Source: Bugula neritina (lineage: Eukaryota; Bryozoa; Gymnolaemata; Cheilostomatida; Bugulidae). Taken from it: a stretch of DNA of 60,000 nt. The notes below the pieces were generated by a model, which had not been told where the DNA came from, did not search any database, and saw nothing but the letters and a program-made list of their open reading frames with translations. Made by a program: the position numbers and the translations under genes. This document shows, one piece after another, positions 11,109 to 26,400 of the stretch. Within the stretch, counting starts at the first letter, position 1. Each line of letters opens with the position of its first letter. Location: positions 23,130,004 through 23,190,003 of the forward strand of contig OZ037765.1 of the NCBI GenBank assembly GCA_964035545.1. Reading direction: 5' to 3'.

Positions 11109-13428
11109 CTTGATTGGTAGAACCACAGAATCCTTTAATAACCTCTAAAATATTGAAAACACAGTGAGCAACATAGGTAAATGTGAGAATAAACTTTGGA
11201 ATGAAAAAATAACACCTTACTCAAAACATGTTTGTGTATTTACTTCGGCTTTTATATTATTCAAACTACATGTTGTATGATGAATAATATATCAATGGTG
11301 GAGTTTAAGCCTTTGCATCACCAATTCCTTTTATGGCACTGGCCTGTTATTTAGGAATAAACACTTTCAAAAAACACTCACCTTCGAAAAAACTTAATTC
11401 TCTTGAACAAGCAATATTTACCATTTATATTCAACCTATAAAATAGCTTTTGAAACATTTTGGAGATCAATTACTGGTACAAACAACTTTCAATTATTTT
11501 TTATGACGAATGACTAGCTTTACTTTTATACTCCAATACTTATTAAATAAATTTATTTTAGTTTTTAAATTATGAACTATAAATACAGTTTATATAATAT
11601 TAATATTTAATGAATGTTTACACCTATACCTATGGTCATAGGACACAGACCATATGCTAAGTTATTGGATTTTCATAACTGATAAGCAATAAAACTCTAA
11701 AACGGTGAGACTAAAAGCAAATTCTAGTAGTGTACTATCAATAGTAAAAAACTAACACAATGAAATATGTGCATTATTAATATTATAATCATTAAATGTA
11801 TCATAATTTTTCAATCTATATCTTATTTTATTTTAATTTTAACTTTAATTATATTTTCATCTTTAATTTGATTCTCTGACACATATTGATAGTGATACTC
11901 ATAATGATAACGATAATTAGAATTCTTATAATTATAAGTATTCAAATACAATTATTTAATTAATGAATAATTAATACTAATAGTAATAGTGATTACTAAT
12001 AGTAATAGCAATACTAGTAGTAGTAGTAATACTTATATAGTTACACTAATCTGGTGTATAATAGTAATTACTAATAGTAATAGTAATACTAATAGTAATA
12101 GCAAATGTAATACTAATACTAAGTCTAACCTAATAAGTACATGCAATACTATTAGTCTTAGTATTACTATTACTATTACATTTACTATTACTATCAGTAT
12201 GAGTATCAGTAGTAGCAACATTAATTATTCCAGCTATAAGTATAAATATAATTATAATAATAGTAATTATAACAATATTAACAAAAATATTTATATTGAA
12301 ATGAACATTATTAAATAACATCAGCCACACCACAATATAGCTAATTTACAATTTATAAAACGAAAATTAAATAACTTTAATTTAATTATAAAATTTAAAT
12401 TAAATTATTAAAAATAATTAACAAATAATTTGAATATTAATTTGATCACAAATAGTTAAATAAGAGCAACAATAAACACAAATAAAAAAAACTAATAAAT
12501 TAATTATAACAACACTCTAAAATTTAAAACAAAAGATTATATCACATTAATTCATATCTATATTATTAATATTATAGTAACAAATATTTAAATTATATAG
12601 CTTTGAACTTACTCGGATTAGGAAACAAATAAATAGTAGATAATGCCGGCATTGTTATAAACCGGAGTTAAAATTTTTTTGTTTTTGCAATATTTATTTA
12701 ATTATAAAATAAAATTAAAATACATTAACACATGGCCAAAAAAATGTTTATTATATTTGCATGCATTATAAGCTACTTCTATTTCATAATTGGTAGCATC
12801 CGTCAACAAAGTTCGACTACGTTTCAGCATTAATTAGAAAAGTCTGTTGATATTGCTATTAATTGCGGATAGTATTGCTATCATATTGATACTACTACCA
12901 GAATAAAAATTGGAAGTGAGTCTACAACATGATAAATACTATTTTGCGTATGCCAACAATTATCTTCAAGTATTGATCACATTAGACTATGTTTAGGTGA
13001 TATAATTTCGTTGTGGCTGTAAAACTAAAAGCTACCAAATTAGGTATATTTATTATGAAAGTAAATTGTTCTTACATTTTAAAAGCATTTGATAAAACAT
13101 GTGAATAACATTTTTATAGATTGATTGTTTTTAACAAACGTTGTTAGATCACTTAAACTGATTTAGGCAAAGTAATAAAAGCCATAACATTATAGTAATA
13201 TTATTATATATAGCAATCCATTAATTATTTAGCAAACAAATACACTGTGTCAATCATTTCATGACATGCCTACATAACATATTTCTGTTTGTAAATTTTA
13301 ACTTTCCTTAAATTTTTCATTAACCAGCTTAAAACATAAGTAAAGGCTTATAAAATTGCATTGTGGTTTAAGACAAATATTACTGTAGTTTGTTGTTTAC
13401 TATAACCCAACAATAACTTTTTACCAGT
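11109..13428. other. Divergent spacer between WDR70 and IQANK1
   Basis: No exon was recognised. The spacer must contain both promoters, since the flanking genes are transcribed away from each other. Its middle (about 11975-12215) is degenerate TAG/TAC/TAT trinucleotide repeat, and 12340-12600 is almost pure AT. The open frames at 11989-12333, rich in Ser/Asn/Thr on one strand and Ile/Leu/Val on the other, are translations of this simple sequence and not genes. Confidence 0.65.
11975..12215. repeat. Degenerate TAG/TAC/TAT trinucleotide tract
   Basis: About 240 bp of interspersed AATAGT, AATACT and ATTACT units, with strand sense switching near 12150. The tract is imperfect, so it is older or under different mutational pressure than a clean microsatellite. 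It occupies the middle of the WDR70-IQANK1 divergent spacer. Confidence 0.75.
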
Positions 13429-16028
13429 ATGCCACCTAAAGGAAAACCTATTCTAGCAGCAGGAAAAAAACCAGTACCTGCAGCAAAAGGAACTTCCAAA
13501 GTCACTTCTAAATCAGTTGCTAAAAAAGCACCAGGTACAACAGCATAGTTTATGCATTATCATATTTTGCTTGTTTAATAAATAATATAAAGCAATTCTG
13601 CTTTCAATGTTAAGGAATATCTCTGCTTTATGTTGAAAAGGAATTTGACAAAGTTTAATAAGTTTTAGTAAACTATGAATTATATGTCAAACAAAAATTA
13701 TATAGTTAATAGAAATTCTTTTTATGGTGAATAATATTAAAAAATTTCCTTTTGATTTGACTCAAGAATTCATGACTAATCACAACATTTAAAAAAAAAG
13801 CTTAACATATTTGATGTGTTTAAAATATTTTTTTTAAACCAAAAGTAAACGCTTAGTATTTTTATTGCCTAGACTGCTCAACTCATAATATAAGTAGCTT
13901 AAGTTTTCATGGCCAACATTAAAAGTTTTGTTATGGCCTACTTCTAGCTATTGCTGTAAAAGTTAGTATTAAATGGAAATCACTACATTTGTGTGCATAA
14001 ATAAGTTTTAAAATTGATTACTTTGTTATAATTTCTCAAAAATACAACTAAACTGCTTATTATCAAAAAATTATTGATTATTAAAATTGTAATGCAGTAG
14101 CAAAATCTTACTTATTTGATTAATGCAAGCTTTTTTATACACTTTTAACCAACAATAATTATACATGATGGCAGCAGCAAAAAAAGCGGATTCAAAAACA
14201 ACACCCAGTAAAAAGCCCGATGAAAACAAAACCAACAAAAGCAAGTGGACCAAAGAGGATGGTGCTGCTCGGAAAATTCAAACCGTTATTCGTGGATATC
14301 TGGGGCGAAAGGCTCTTGAACGTGCAAAGAAGGAAAAACAAGAATATGAAGACTTAATGGATAAACTAGAAAGAGAAGTGAGAAAATAATCAAGTCTGTA
14401 GTATAATTACGACATACTAGATAATAAAAAGTTTAATGTTTGATGCTGTCTTATTACAAGCATATTGTATATTAAATATACAATATGACTAAACTGAGTT
14501 ATAAGCAAATTATATTTTTGTAATACTTGTAAAAATAATGACAATGTAAGCTTTAAACTGAACAGGCGTGTGTGGCTATTGCTCTTCAATTTAAAAAAGA
14601 AGCAGAAGAACAAGCTCAAAAAGAAATGGAAGAAAGAAAGAGAAAGGCTGAAGAGAAAAAGCGAGTTAAAAGAATGCTGGAAGCAGCATTTGATGGTGAT
14701 GTTGATGAAGTAAATGCTATTATTAAAGAGGTAAGATCACTTTTTAAAAATTACTGAATTATTAATAACGTTTTGATTTTTTGTTTATGATGAACTAATT
14801 ATCATTATTTTGATCTAATTTAATAATTTATGCTGTAATGTTAATAGACTTTGCATGTAATATTCACATCCAACAGATTTTTGCCGTAGCTCTTATATTT
14901 TCACAAATGTTTTTTATGAAGTTGCACTGCATTATATTTCACAGTTATATTAACTAATTTTAATAAATATGAATAATTGTTCTCTTAATTTTGAAAAATT
15001 TCTAATTCTATTACTTGTATATTCATATACCGCTTTTTGAAACTTGAATATAATGTAATGTAATGCATTTTATATACAGGTTATGCATAGATTGTATCAG
15101 TCATGCATAAATTTATAGGTAAAAGAACTCGATGACAAAAATAAAATTGGTCACGATGTGGTTGGGGAAGCAAAAAGAATGAGGCATTTAATGAATATTG
15201 TGGAATGTGAGGATGCCCATGGCAACACACCTCTTTCTGAAGCATCAAGTGAGTCCATTTCATGTTTTTTTTTCATTTTAAAACATTTTTTGACACTAGC
15301 TTCTTTTGTGAATATATAAATTTGTATCTCTTGAGTTGATATGATTGACTGTATAGATATTTACTTTACTCGTTTATATAATATCCACTAACATAATACA
15401 GGCTGATGAAAGACAAATTTAAGCAGCAAAAGTTATGAACAAAATATAGCAGAACACAGCACTAGCATACAACTTTTAATCAACTGTTTTAATGCTCCAC
15501 ATCCTGAACTTCTATGCAATTTTAAAGCTACTTTATTTTTGCTATTAAATTGCATTACACGGAGTTGACAGTTCTAGCTTTGAATGCCACAAATAACACC
15601 ATCAGCATGGCCCCTATAGTGTAATGGGTAGCTGGCTCAGAAGTTGGAAGACTGTGGTTTTGATGCTTGGTGGGGGCAGTTATTTTACAAGCTACAAAAA
15701 AACAGGTTTTGGAAATAAACAATTTATATAGTATCATATAACTGTATAACCTGCTATTTAAAGTTATATACGGGTAAATATGCATTATGTTTGCAGGTGG
15801 AGGTCATGTTGACACTGTCCGCTATTTCATAGAACTTGGAGCTGATCCTAATTCAAGAGGACAATTTAATAGAACGCCATTGTACAGAGCAGCATTTGCT
15901 GGTCACATGGATTGTTGTGAAATGATACTCCAACATGGCGGTGATCCAAGGCTTTATGCTGAAGATGGACAAACTCCTGAAAATGTAAGCTTGTCACTAA
16001 CACACAAACACAAACACAAACACAAACA

Positions 16029-16109
<81 letters not shown>

Positions 16110-18303
16110 AGATTTAAGTTTACATAAAGTTAACAATTGAATTAATGGAAGCCAAACAAAAGCATTATATTCCTTTTCAAGAATTATTTTCTATAAATAT
16201 ATTTAAGAAATCATCAACTTATAGAAATATTAATCAAGTAAATGAGCATGTATCTATTTTTTATATTTAAACATCATTTGAGTTTAGTTTGCTATGCTAA
16301 ATATAAGTATATGCTATATCATGAGGCCTAGAGCTATAGCATGTCAGTATTTTACTATATGCACGTTATTGCTGTCATTATTTTGTGAGTTCTTGTTTAA
16401 AGGTGTCATCGATTGATGCGGTTAGAGAGGTATTTGTTGGCTGGGATATAACTCAAACAGACAGACTATTGGCCAAAATAGAAGATGAGAAAATGAAAAG
16501 AAAAGAGCAGCAAAGAGCTAGAAGAGAAGCTGAACAGAGCGAATTTGATAGGCAGATTGCTGATGCGCAGAAGGAGTATGATGCCCACCAAAAGACTCTG
16601 AATGCACTTTACTGTGAGCTCAACAAGAGGATTGATGAACATGATTCTGCACCAGCTATGGGCTTTACTAAACCTGAAATAACCCTTCAAGTAAGCATAT
16701 TGCATCAGAATGCAGAATGTGCTTTAAAAAAATTATTTAGTCAATTGATTGCAATGATGAATTTACAATTAAAATGTGTCCTTCAAATTTTCCATTAATG
16801 AAATATAAATTAAATGCTGCTGTATAAGTATAACAGTGGAAATGTAATGTTCTTATGTTCAAATTAGTGTATATGTTTAATTACTACCATATAAAGTATT
16901 GATAAGTATCACATGTGCTTTAAACTGTAGTGTACTGTATAAATTGATAATGGTTTGTGCTGCTGAATGAAGTTGAAATGAAATAGCTTGAGTTATTATA
17001 CTGGTCACTGTGTTAAGAATATGGCTATATTTGTAAATAAGTATAACTTTGTTGGTTTTAGGCTATTCAGGATGCTGAAGATCAACTAGAGATAGCTAAA
17101 ATAGACTTTGAGGCTTCCAAAGAAAAGATAAGGCAACTTCGTATCCTACAGCAAGAGCACCAAAAAGAAGAGATTGGTAAATAGCATTTTGCTAGCATTT
17201 AAGTCTTAAATTATATGCATTATGCGCAACTATTTAACAGAAACATTATACTTTTTCAGCTGCCGATGGTTTAGAATTACCAGGAATGGCAGTAACAATC
17301 AGAGAATTGCCAGATATTCTCTTCAGAGATGTTGGTAACAAAGTAAGAGATTCCGGAAAGTAAGTTTTGATTTGCATGTTTTGCAAAATCTTATTTCTCC
17401 AATAAACTGTAATAAATGCGGCATAAATTGCAACATATTATTGACTATATGTTTTGTAGATGGCCTCTTATCATAGACCCATCTAATCAAGCAGCAACGT
17501 ATTTGCGCTATCAAGACACAAACTATCTTAACGCCTTAGCCCCTAAAGATATGGCTCCAGAAGTTATTAGAAGAGCTTTGATTGGGTCCATAAGATTCGG
17601 TAAGCCAATGGTTTTAGACATGATGGAAGTTGACATGTTCCAGACCGCATCAGATCGTATGGATGAGGTGCTACCGGGACTGATGGCGCTGCTTATGGAT
17701 AAATCCATTATGAAAGAAGACAAGTATGTTATATGCATATATATGCTAGAAATACATATACCTTATAACCTAACCATTTATACATGATTCTATCAAATAG
17801 CGGTACACCATTATAACACAACTAGGCATGTGACTTTTCACAATTGAAAAGTGTAGCAGCAAGCAACAAAGCAACAGATCTCATACAAATAGCCTACTGT
17901 AAAATCTAAAGCCATAGATATATAATAAAACTAATGCTCATATATTTTTTCATGCATCCGCTAATATTATTCATATATGTTTTATTGTGATTTTTTTAAA
18001 CATTATTCAGGAATTAACTACTCATTGTACAGCATGCAGTCAAACTGCTGAAAAATCAAGTAGTATTTTTACTTTGCTATAGCATATTTTGCTAATTATA
18101 CTATTGTTACCCATAAAGCTTATTATATTTATTGCAGCTACATGAAACTTGTGAAGCCTGAAGATGGTGATGCCTATTTGAAACAAAACTTCAGTCCATA
18201 CAGAACAGAAAACTTCAAGTTTTTTATTCTGTCTAAAAATATTTTTCCTTCTGAAAAATTGATGTCCGATACCTACGTTATCCGTCTAAAAATTCCCGAA
18301 TAG
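13429..18303 (+). CDS. IQANK1: IQ motif and ankyrin repeat protein with dynein AAA5-like C-terminal domain
   Basis: Ten exons: 13429-13534, 14175-14377, 14566-14730, 15119-15248, 15797-15984, 16403-16690, 17062-17176, 17260-17359, 17460-17723 and 18138-18303. They total 1725 nt, giving 574 residues. Order seen: Lys/Pro/Ala-rich N-terminus (1-60); IQ motif at about 67-86 (AARKIQTVIRGYLGRK), predicting calmodulin or light-chain binding; a charged helix; ankyrin repeats at about 190-265 (HGNTPLSEAS, GGHVDTVRYFIELGADPN, RTPLYRAAFAGH, ILQHGGDP); a coiled coil at about 280-400; and a C-terminal domain from about 410. The last has WPLIIDPSNQA, RFGKPMVLDMMEVDMF and FKFFILSKNIFPSEKL. These resemble the dynein heavy-chain AAA5 block (WPLxIDPQxQA, FGxPVLLE, FRFYITTK). 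The function of the protein is not established; a cilium or microtubule role is inference. The exon 2 acceptor is ambiguous by 3 nt. A partial tandem duplicate follows at 19234. Confidence 0.9.
15610..15678 (+). pseudogene. tRNA-like relic, probable SINE head
   Basis: The 7-bp ends (GCCCCTA and TGGGGGC) pair as an acceptor stem, and an A-box-like TAGTGTAATGGGTAGC is present. The anticodon arm does not pair, and the B box is decayed (GGTTTTGATGCTTG). It lies in intron 4 of IQANK1. I read it as a tRNA pseudogene or SINE remnant, not a working tRNA. Confidence 0.5.
16001..16106. repeat. (CAAACA)n / (CA)n microsatellite
   Basis: Several CAAACA hexamers run into a pure CA tract of about 74 bp ending at 16106. 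It starts only about 16 bp downstream of the IQANK1 exon 5 donor. Long His-Thr or Cys-Val open frames across it are artefacts. Confidence 0.97.
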
Positions 18304-19233
18304 AGCATTGCATCATACAATTTTTACAAGTATTGGATAAGAGCTGATCTTCCAAAGAGAAAAACCATCTTTGTAAATTTATTAATGGTAAATAATATTT
18401 TGGAATGCTTATTTAAAAATGTTATTCAAAATATATTATTTCAAAATGTTGACACCATGATAATGATAAATATAATATTTTACTAATTTTACTGGTTAAA
18501 ACCACCTTGTTTTTTTGATATTAGTCTAAATTTATTTTGTTAAGCCATAATTTCTCTTTTTTCATATATACACACCTCAATTAAATTTAGTTATACATTT
18601 TTTGCTAAATGTTACAGCAATAAAATGTTTATGAGAAACTATACTGATAATATTTGTTATTTACAAAATGAGTCGATTTTGATGGTAAAACTTCAATTGT
18701 ATATAATCAGTTTATTCACATCTGTTAAAATGATAATTATTTTATTGAATTATTGTGATCTCGCAGGGAGGTTTGTTGACAGATTTATGTTAATCAAGTT
18801 AGAAGCCCCTTGACTTCATTTTATTTATTATACCAAAAAGTTACAGGCTATATATCATTCTCATTGGCCTAGGCCACTTACTAAAAGCTTGTAGCCTATG
18901 AGCTATCAAACCAGTCATCTTGAAGTAATATAAAGGCTGACTACTATTAAAATTAATCTGCCATACTAATATTTCATTTTAATCAAGTTGAAATTTAACC
19001 TCTAATCAATATGCAAACTTCAACTGAATCAATTCATTGGGTTTCAATATCAGCCACTTTTGTCGTCTAACAATTATTCAATACTGCACACTGAACAAAT
19101 ATTTGTCCATTGTTATCACCAGGCTTCAACAAAGTATTGTAAAGCTTTACTCACTAGCTGTTTGCTGTTACTGCCAAGTCTAGTTACTTGCTGCCTCTCT
19201 GACTCATTATAAAAGTTGGATTCTAGCTAAAAC
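18304..19233. other. Spacer between IQANK1 and its short paralog
   Basis: No exon was recognised. The spacer contains the 3' flank of IQANK1 and the presumed promoter of the downstream paralog. A TATAAAAG string at about 19208-19215 is only some 20 bp upstream of the paralog ATG, too close to position a start site upstream of that codon. Confidence 0.6.
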
Positions 19234-20983
<1,750 letters not shown>

Positions 20984-23432
20984 CTGCTTCACTATGACCA
21001 ATGTTGTCTTGTCATTATCACTTTACTATAGCTATGAACGTGATAAAGTTTGTGTGGCGGTCAAAATTTTGCATGTTAGGGCAATTTATCTTTGATTTAA
21101 AAATATAATGCGAATAATTTGAAACAATTATTATGCTGTCTTTAGACATATCAATTTATTGGTCATAGCATTTTAACATAATATTATATATAGGAGGTAT
21201 CGGAAAAATATAATGCAGGCAAATATATTTCTGATCACGCACAGCATTTTAATTTGATTATAGATGCTATTTGCTAAATACTATTTCATGCATTTTGTAT
21301 ATTATGTATACGAATTTTGCAAACTATGAGTAATTGTCAAGTCGTCTTAGAGGGCGAAGTTGTTACTCAAATGCTTGGCTTTGAGTCTTTTAGGCTTGCA
21401 ACTAAATATTAATAAAAACTCATAATGCTAGAGGGTTACTGAATTATTATCATATCTTTTTATTTTTACGCTGAAAAGATATTATTGTTCAAAGTTCTTT
21501 ATAGACTGATCTAGTCCTACCTTTATTTTGTACCTATTTTACCAGCTATGAAAAGAATAGGTTTATGTTGTCATATATTGTTGAAACGATTGATTCATAT
21601 AGCAGTTTAGTTAATAGCTTACTTATGACCAGTTTCTTTATGATTCACTCATACCAATAGTACTATCTGAACAAAAACCACTCTTAGCTGAGGTTCAAAT
21701 TTACTAAGTACAAATAATAGGGTGTTGCATTTAATCCAAAATATAACCAAGTAAGAATACTATTTGTATTTAAGTATTCTAGAGTTGTCAACCTTCAACG
21801 ACAATAACTATCACCAATGGAAATGATAACATTATTATCAGATCAAATGAAGTCAGCGTGAACTTTAAACCTATGAATGAAGTGACTGTGAGCTCAGCTT
21901 TGTTGCTCGATGACGGTTTTCTAGCCAACGTACCTTTTAAGTTTTGATATCGATTTAAAGGTTCGCCACAATAGCGTCTTATGATTTCAGTCTAAAAGCA
22001 TCTTACATAATTTTGAGAGTTTTTCCCGCCACATTATCCAGCATGCGTTTAGACTAATTATCTAATTATAACTTGAATGTAATTAACGTCACGATTAAGT
22101 ATTGGCCCCTGCTTTCCCTTACCATGGCCGTTATGTGTGCAAAGCACGTTGCAGCTTAAGCTTGGGCTTGTTTCACAAATCAATAAGGCCAAAGCCATAC
22201 GCATAAGGCGGCCCACCTTGATTTTCAAAGTTTATTTAGTACTTGCACTTAGTCTTACTCTTAGAGTTAGTCTTATAAGTTATAGTTATTAATTATATTT
22301 ATTGCCATTCTGCATAAACGATTTACTATTTAATTTTATATGATTATTTTTAATGTTATATTTGTTTAAAATAAAAATCAAAATGATCCATTATCATTGA
22401 CATTATGATTATCATTTAATGATTTATGATTAATATTATCATTATGATTATGATTATCACTGATCATCAATAAGTCTAATCATTATGATTATGATTATTA
22501 ATATATTTAATTTTTATTGTCCAGCTTATTTGATATTGTGGATTTATATTCATATTGCCCTAGGGCTTGTCAAAGAGTAAGACTATACGATAAAGATTGA
22601 GTAATTACTATTAGTATTAGTCACACTCTGACTCTCAGTCTGAGTCATGACTAACTTTTTATCTAGAGGTCGTTACTCGTTGCTAATCTAATGAGTAATG
22701 ACAGGTGCCTGTGAAGTATGAACTATCCAGTATCTGTATCTATAAGTATAACTAAGACTATTAATATTATTATTAACTATAAGATTAACTTTAAGTATAA
22801 GTGTTGGTATAAGTATTATAAATATAACTCTTTGATGTTATTTTGTTTCAAGTTTAACTGTAGGTAAAATGTTAAACTAAAGTTGAAACTTATAGGCCTA
22901 CTCATAGTTCCACTCAATAACATTAACTCATAGCCATAGGCTATATCATTACTGATAACTATAAATATTACTATCAGTATTACTATTAGTATTACTAACT
23001 TATTTACCAACAACTTTAAGTATGAATATAAGTTAAATAAGAGTTAGAGTTACTGGTACTCTTAGTAGTACAAGGATTGCTATTACATTTACTGTATTGC
23101 TATTAGTATCAGACTATGATAAGGCCGTATAACTATAAAAATGTGAAATTAATGTTTTACTAAAAACAACCTTATAATATTAATGATAATTATTAAAACT
23201 GCAATATTAAGACAATCAGATTTTGTACTAACAACTTGATTGTTGAGTAAATTTGTTCTATAGGCTATGGTTGTATATTATTGTAATGACTTTGGTTCTC
23301 ATAGTGTATACAAGCTCAACAGAATATTGTGCATTTGCTGAAAACTGTGATTTCTATAATCTTGGAGAGTTTTATATAGCTGCTATTTTCTGAATGTCTG
23401 TCTAATTTTTATCTTGTTTCAGTTATTGATAC
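20984..23432. other. Spacer between IQANK1 paralog and XPC
   Basis: No coding exon was recognised. The less AT-rich part (about 21880-22210) contains no open frame or paired ends that I can interpret. The stretch 22375-22500 is degenerate TGATTA/ATTATC simple sequence. An acceptor-like TTGTTTCAG at 23414-23422, just before the XPC ATG, suggests that a 5' non-coding exon of XPC lies somewhere in this spacer. Confidence 0.55.
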
Positions 23433-26400
23433 ATGTCAATAGCACATGTGAGTCCTGCTAGCAAATTAGCTTTCATGATGAGAAGGTCTGTTAGACAACG
23501 CAATGTTAAAGAGTCTCAACCGAGTGACGATGGTTCTACCAATAAAGTGCAAAAGGTCAAATCATCTTCTTTGAAAAAGTCTGTCGGAAATTCTAATCCT
23601 CCCTCTGCCAGCAGGAAAAGGAAATCTACTGATGACAATAAAGTTGAAAATAAAGACAAGGCTTCATATCGTAGTAAAGAAAACACTCATAAGCAGCTCA
23701 ATAACTCAGCTGATGATTCTGTTCCCAAACCAGGAAGAAAGAGTGTTACAAATTCCAAAAAGCAAAAATTGGATGACAAGAGCATTAAATCAAAATCGCC
23801 AATCAAGACTGTGCCTAATCTTTTGAAATGTGGAAATGAGAACCAGGGTGAACAAAAGGATTCTAGAAAAGTTACAGGTCGCACCAAAAGAAAAAGTGTT
23901 TTGCAAGTATCCTCTTATAAAGAATGTCAAGGTAGTGATATTGATTCTGAGAGTGATTATCAAGAAAGTGCAGCTTCTTTCGACTCTGAACAAAGTGATG
24001 ACTCGCTCTATGTTGCTACTGAAAAAGATGACTCTAAGAAAAAAAATGTAATAAAAACTGAAAAACCTAATCCAATAGAAGAACAAAGTGGTTCTTCCAA
24101 AAAGAAAAGCTCAAGTAAGGAACAACCTAAACAACAATCATCAGTCCAAAAGTCTAAATCACAATCAATAAATAAGGAACCCAAATTGCCATCATCTAAT
24201 GAAATTTATGTTGGTAAAAGAACAAAAGTTGTTACAGAGTTTGAAATTGCCAAATCTAAGCCACGCATATCAGCTAAAGAAAACAAAAAGTTAGCTATTT
24301 CTATTGCCAAACACATTAATGTCAAAGTTGCTAAAGAGGAATCTAAAAAGCGTAAAAAGACAGATGATGATTCCTCAAGTGACGATGAAGATGACTGGGA
24401 AGAAGTTGAAGGTACCAAATTATTAGCTTTATTTGTAAATTTCAAACTTTTTCGAGCAAAAAACTCACTCTATTAATGTTGGGTGTTTACCAAATGGAAG
24501 ATGACTTTTCATAATGTGTAGATAGTGCAATGTTTTACCAGTGCTAGTATTCACTTACCTTCTCACCAATACTTGTAGATGCAACGTCACATTTGATAAA
24601 AAGAGATCTTAAAATTACCGTAGATGTCGCTGGATCTAAAAAGAAGTAAGTTGATGAGTGTTTACACCATAATATACTTAGTACGCTGGTTAGCTAGCTA
24701 ATACTCAAAATGTTGATGAATGTTGAAACTTTGAAAGGATTTTTGTGTGTTAAAAGTTCACCTCTTAAATTTTTTATTTGCTAGTAAATGAATTCATTAA
24801 TCGAGTCATTTGGCCAACGCTAGAGTAGGAAAATACATGCTAGATTGAGATTTCCAATCACAAAATCTTACCATGGCACTTTTTTGTAGAAAGAAGTTTG
24901 ATTGGGCGGATTATGCTAAAATGTTGTGGAGGCGCTATCAAAGAGAGCAGCATGAATGTGTACACAAGGTAGCATTTTGCCAACTCTATCAAAATACACC
25001 CACAATATCTATGGTGAACATTATTGTAGCAAACAATGTGTTGCATAATATAAGCTGTTGCCATTTTAAAATTATACCAAAAAGTTACTGCTGCAGGTTT
25101 TATTCATGGATGTAAGCGGGTGTTGCTATTTAAGTTCTTTCTGAAATTGATATAAAAACTTATTTTAAATTTTAAAAATGGCTGCAAGCCGCTATGCTCT
25201 TTGCTAATCATTATTACTGCACTCTCTGTACATATTGCTACTACACTCTCTCTACATATTGCTACTAATGTCTATAGATGGAGTTGATGTGCCTGCTGGT
25301 TCATGGACAGCTACTGAACAATACATGCAATGACTTGATGTTCAAAGCTCTTGCCATGTCATTATTTGGTAAGACCATGCTCAAAGGTAAACAGTGCACT
25401 CTCAAGAATCTAGAGAATGTGATCTCAAAGCTGAAAGAGAAGATTAAACTGCAACCTGCTAAATCTGCATATTCTAAGCCCAGTTGCATCAACACTATAA
25501 CTTTGGTAAAAGTTTTATGTCACACTTTATTGTCAGTTATAACCTTATTTTTTACTGAAAAACATCTTTTCACCGTCTGCCCAAACCTTGGCTATCGTTA
25601 CAACTCAACACTGGAAAAAAATTTATTTTTAAAACTTACAATGCAGTTGTATCTTTTTTGTTTCTATAAAGTTATTTTTAAATGAAATTTTGACTGGGTC
25701 TTCCATGCTGTGCACAATATGACAAAGAGGATTGTGACCATTATGAATTCTGGCTATGGTTGGCAAGCAGTTGCCCATTCCATAAGCGTAGGGCCACACA
25801 TATTTTTTATGTTAGTTGTTGTACATTTTACTAAGATCAATAAAATGTACAAGTAACAGTTGTCCTGTTAGACTGTCCAGGTATCAATTTTGTGTTTTAT
25901 AAATTTCTATTAGATGGATAACCTGGTTGAAGGGTTCAATTCGGGAATCATTAGAAGAAACGACGAGTTTGTATTGGTATGTTATTGATGATTATAGGGT
26001 ATTCAACAGTTCATTTCTATACTTCTTTTTTGTATTCAAACTTTTGTTTATTGTTTTTTGCATATATTGTGCCTTGATTGGCTAAAAGATAAAAAGGATT
26101 ATTTTTAGAGATCTTCTGCTGTCTTGCGCATTTCATTCCACTAGAAAACTTGAAAGTCGAATAAATTGACCAGCAAAAATTTTTTAGTTTGGTGCATCTT
26201 TAAAATTGATTCTACTACTAAAAAACATGAAATGAAAAGCCTTATTTCGTAACTCATAAGTTATAACCTCTCATAAAGGCTATTTTTCCTTCAGAGGTAA
26301 AATAACTGATCCTACTTTGAGCCATTTTGAGATTTTTTGATGTGTTGCTCTACATAGAAATAATTGTACTAACACTCTACCTCATTCCTATACCCCTATG

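Noticed and set aside
11989-12333. Overlapping open frames on both strands rich in Ser/Asn/Thr or Ile/Leu/Val
   Set aside because: They are translations of TAN trinucleotide repeats, with no family resemblance and no splice context.
15866-16136. Cys-Val and His-Thr repeat open frames
   Set aside because: Produced by the CA microsatellite in IQANK1 intron 5.
19208-19215. TATA box for the IQANK1 paralog
   Set aside because: Too close to the ATG (about 20 bp) to place a start site upstream of it.
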